Positions 17,161 to 19,177 of a stretch of DNA of 19,177 nucleotides are shown here, piece after piece. How positions within the stretch are numbered: position 1 is the first letter of the stretch; every line of letters begins with the position of its first letter. Both the position numbers and the translations under genes were made by a program. The stretch is from Bryobacteraceae bacterium (GTDB taxonomy: Bacteria > Acidobacteriota > Terriglobia > Bryobacterales > Bryobacteraceae), in NCBI GenBank assembly GCA_025350445.1, contig JANXXV010000075.1, forward strand, positions 1 through 19,177, written 5' to 3'. The notes beneath the pieces were generated by a model that did no database searches, had not been told where the DNA came from, and was given only the letters and a program-made list of their open reading frames with translations.

Positions 17161-17452
17161 GGCCAGTGACATCTTGCGAAAACGTGGCTGGCATTACCAC
17201 GGAAGCTGGAGCCAACTCGCTCAATCGCCGGACCTCAAAGGCAAGGCGAAAACTTTCCAAGCCTTCTACATCAGGGACGCTGTTGGCGGCAACTATGCTC
17301 ACTATCATCCTCGTGGACGGGTGCAGTTTGAGAACTAGGCAATGCCATGCAAAAGCAGCGGACGGGCGGTGGTCGCCTCCGTATGCCGGTTCGGAATAAC
17401 CAAACGGGCGAACAGACTCCACCAGTTGTAGATTAGCTGTACTGTGTCAAGG
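17161..17452. other. Gene-poor segment between kinase remnant and esterase
   Basis: About 290 bp with only unsupported frames on either strand. The single recognisable item is the left copy of a 48-bp inverted duplication at 17339-17386. The rest looks like decayed coding sequence of unknown origin. Confidence 0.5.
17339..17386 (+). repeat. 48-bp duplication, left copy (inverted relative to 19120-19167)
   Basis: This copy matches the reverse complement of 19120-19167 at 41 of 48 positions. Most differences fall at the third codon position of the frame reading HTEATT-x-RPLLLHG-x-A (minus strand here, plus strand in the right copy), so both copies seem to derive from a once-coding sequence. 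In this copy the frame ends in TAG directly afterwards. I do not recognise the protein. Confidence 0.7.
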
Positions 17453-18286
17453 CTAGCGGCCCAATGTCTTATGAAGCCAGTCGACCATCGCGGTTTTATA
17501 CCCCTGCAACGCCGGCTCCTTTTCCCAATTCATCACGCCGTGGACGCCGTCCTTAACGGTGATCAGATCGCAACGCTGGCCCAGTTTCTTAAACAGATCA
17601 ACAGTGAGCGTAGCCTGGGAATAGTCGACGGCTTGATCTTTGGTGCCGTGAATCACCAGAAAGGGGGGAGTCTTCGCGTTTAGATAGATGGCGGGTGAAG
17701 CCTCCCGAATTTTCGCAAGCCCCGCGGCATCCAGTTCATGAATCTGGAAGAAATCCACCACACCCTCGGGCAGGGGCTTGCCCTCGAAACGCTTGGCCCA
17801 CTCGAGCATGTCGATTGGGCCGTAGAAACAAACTACCGCCGCAACCCCCGCCTGATTCCGCGCTCCGATAAGATTGACCAGGTGCCCGCCGGCGGACTCG
17901 CCCATCAAGGCGATCCGCCTAATATCCACCTTGTACTCCCGCGCATGTTGCTTCACAAAACGCACCGCAGCCTCCAGATCGTCGGCAGCGGCGGGGTACG
18001 GGTATTCCGGCGCAAGCCGGTAGTTGATGCTAAACCAGGTGAAGCCGCCGCTGGTCAGAGGTTCGAAGAGTGGCTCAATAATTTTTCCAGCCTTGTCGCC
18101 GCCCGTCCAGCCTCCCCCGTGTACGAGAATCACCGTGGGAAATGGGCCTTTGCCTGGCGGAATGTGGGCGTCTAGTTTCACGCTTGTGCCCAGCGGGCGC
18201 GTGTACTCGACGTCGGTGGAAACGGTGTAATTTTCGGCCGCAATCGCGACGGAGCCGAACAGGATCAGAAATGGAAGGAGGCGCAT
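17453..18286 (-). CDS. Secreted alpha/beta-hydrolase esterase (BD-FAE/HSL-like)
   Basis: A 277-aa hydrolase with a signal peptide (MRLLPFLILFGSVAIAAE, cleavage near residue 17), so probably periplasmic or exported. The oxyanion-hole motif HGGGW is at 56-60, the nucleophile elbow GESAG at 129-133 (S131), the acid D217 in HGTKD and the base H249 in DGVHG. This is a complete catalytic triad. INYRLAPEYPYPAAADD (87-103) is typical of carbohydrate-ester or short-chain carboxylesterases. Substrate is unknown; acetyl-xylan-like activity is one possibility. It stands alone, flanked by pseudogenes, with a perfect hairpin 20 bp upstream of the start. Confidence 0.92.
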   Translation of the reverse strand: MRLLPFLILFGSVAIAAENYTVSTDVEYTRPLGTSVKLDAHIPPGKGPFPTVILVHGGGWTGGDKAGKIIEPLFEPLTSGGFTWFSINYRLAPEYPYPAAADDLEAAVRFVKQHAREYKVDIRRIALMGESAGGHLVNLIGARNQAGVAAVVCFYGPIDMLEWAKRFEGKPLPEGVVDFFQIHELDAAGLAKIREASPAIYLNAKTPPFLVIHGTKDQAVDYSQATLTVDLFKKLGQRCDLITVKDGVHGVMNWEKEPALQGYKTAMVDWLHKTLGR

Positions 18287-18305
18287 GAGGAGGATGTTAT
18301 CAATA

Positions 18306-18351
18306 TCCAGCGCTTCAGAGAGCGGCTTCTGCCGCTCTCTGAAGCGCTGGA
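18306..18351. repeat. Perfect 20-bp inverted repeat with 6-nt loop
   Basis: Arms 18306-18325 and 18332-18351 are exactly complementary around CTTCTG. Starting 18 bp past the TonB-remnant stop on the minus strand, it could act as a terminator, but no T-run follows (ATATTGATAACA). Its perfection suggests recent mobility or strong selection, for example a REP/MITE-like element or a cruciform site. Confidence 0.8.
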
Positions 18352-18369
18352 CGGAGTGAACCGTGCAGA

Positions 18370-18859
18370 TTAGAACAAGATCTTTAAGCCGATCTGTACC
18401 TGCCGGGGACTGTTTTCCTGGCTGGCGACCACTCCAAACGTCGGAGTATTCAGCACGGTGCCAGGATTGCCAAGCAACGCAGTATTGGTGAGGTCAAACG
18501 CTTCCCCTCTCAATTCCGCCCTCATTCGTTCCATAATCCGGAAGCTCTTGAAGATCGAGGAGTCTTGCATTCGCGTTGGGTAACTGCGCGGTGCTGCGGG
18601 CCATGTTCCCGAACGTATATACGGCTGGCTGGGAGAACTGTGAAGGATCGAACCAGCGGTCGATGATCCGCCCGCTGCCGAGATTGGCGCTCACGCCGGT
18701 AGTATTGGGAGTCTGTCCGCCGCCGAATGAATTGCTCGTATTCTGCGCAACTGTGAATCGAAGCGGTTGACCCTGGTACAAGGTCAGAATTCCATTCATC
18801 CCAAATCCGGCAGTTGAAAAGAGACTATCCAGGTGCAAGGTATTGGTACTTTGAGACAT
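18370..18859 (-). pseudogene. C-terminal remnant of a Solibacter-type TonB-dependent receptor, frameshifted
   Basis: The first frame (18859 to about 18560) reads LFSTAGFGMNGILTLYQG...QPLRFTV and later RWFDPSQFSQPAVYTFGNMA...LPNANA. The typical continuation is found in a second frame: DSSIFKSFRIMERMRAELRG...EAFDLTN, ending PRQVQIGLKILF then TAA. This is the last third of an outer-membrane receptor barrel, including the aromatic C-terminal residue used for membrane insertion. A frameshift with loss of a few codons lies around 18548-18575. The N-terminal plug and most of the barrel are missing, and upstream sequence is unrelated (transposase remnant on the opposite strand). Confidence 0.85.
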
Positions 18860-19112
18860 CGACGAGAACGAAGGGAATCTTTCGGCTCACCCGGAGGATG
18901 CGGTAAAGAGCGTTGAATCGGAGCTGGATCGAGCGGGGCGCGGCCAGCCTGTAGAAACGTTCGGGGGCAAGATATTCGTCCGCTGGGATCCAGACGCAGC
19001 ACTGACGGCATATTGACCTGTAACATATTTCGTTGAGTTTCTGAAGGCCAACGGTCTGTGGCAGGAATGGGTGAAGGATTGTCCGCCGACTTACCGCATC
19101 CGGAACGCTCCG
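18855..19112 (+). pseudogene. Transposase N-terminal remnant (IS1380/IS4-like) with internal stop
   Basis: The open frame reads QPVETFGGKIFVRWDPDAAL then TAY, a TGA stop (19014-19016), then PVTYFVEFLKANGLWQEWVK followed by DCPPTYRIRNAP. This resembles the N-terminal region of IS1380-like DDE transposases frequent in Acidobacteriota, in which a phenylalanine-glycine-lysine start is followed by a Y-G, F-x-E-F-L and D-C-P...NAP. The TGA replaces the expected glycine codon. After NAP the similarity stops, and sequence related to 17339-17386 begins. No start codon is evident. Family name is from memory of the motif only. Confidence 0.6.
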
Positions 19113-19119
19113 CCCCTCC

Positions 19120-19167
19120 CATACAGAGGCGACCACCACACGGCCACTGCTTTTGCATGGCGTAGCC
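19120..19167 (-). repeat. 48-bp duplication, right copy
   Basis: Inverted relative to 17339-17386 (41 of 48 identical). It begins just after the transposase-like similarity ends, so it may mark a recombination junction or an element end. The sequence continues beyond the window. Confidence 0.7.
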
Positions 19168-19177
19168 CGTCAGACAA

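Noticed and set aside
17297..17399. Plus-strand frame beginning MLTIILVDG as a response-regulator fragment
   Set aside because: The resemblance stops after nine residues, with no following receiver-domain motifs.

Overview
This window most likely comes from an Acidobacteriota genome of the Bryobacterales/Solibacter type. That is an inference from high GC, Solibacter-style TonB receptor debris, an N-G-A-K-S...A-L-R-H-G-L family protein common in that group, and genes with a TANAAT box just before the start codon. It is not proved by a marker gene.

Left half (1-8902): a complete type I-G (formerly I-U) CRISPR-Cas locus on the minus strand. From right to left it runs csb1 (Cas7), csb2 (Cas5-Cas6 fusion), cas3 (helicase followed by a C-terminal HD nuclease), a small Cas8-type protein, cas2, a cas4-cas1 fusion, then a leader and the leader end of a CRISPR array running off the left edge. 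Gaps are short and several starts overlap the previous stop, so the cas genes look like one operon.

Just upstream of csb1, on the plus strand, is the most interesting element (8796-8902). It has a near-perfect copy of the array repeat (33/36), a 36-nt spacer, and a degenerate second repeat that keeps the stem-loop. The first 24 nt of this spacer match the cas promoter region at 8769-8746 at 19 positions. Three of the five mismatches fall at positions 6, 12 and 18, the flipped-out positions of type I Cascade, and a TTA (TTN) PAM precedes the match. This looks like a CreR/CreA-type mini-CRISPR that directs Cascade to repress its own cas operon. The target also covers the -35 of the mini-CRISPR's probable promoter, so it may repress itself.

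Right half (9039-17020): chromosomal genes. These are an unknown 213-aa protein, gatB (possibly leaderless), a PRC-barrel/MgtE_N/CBS protein coupled to an NRAMP-family transporter with an altered metal site, a cyclophilin, a small redoxin-like exported protein, a small secreted protein, aroA and tag.

Far right (17017-19177): a decayed stretch. It holds a histidine-kinase tail, an intact secreted esterase, a perfect 20-bp hairpin, a frameshifted TonB-receptor C-terminus, a transposase remnant with an internal stop, and a 48-bp inverted duplication bracketing the segment. No tRNA or rRNA was seen.
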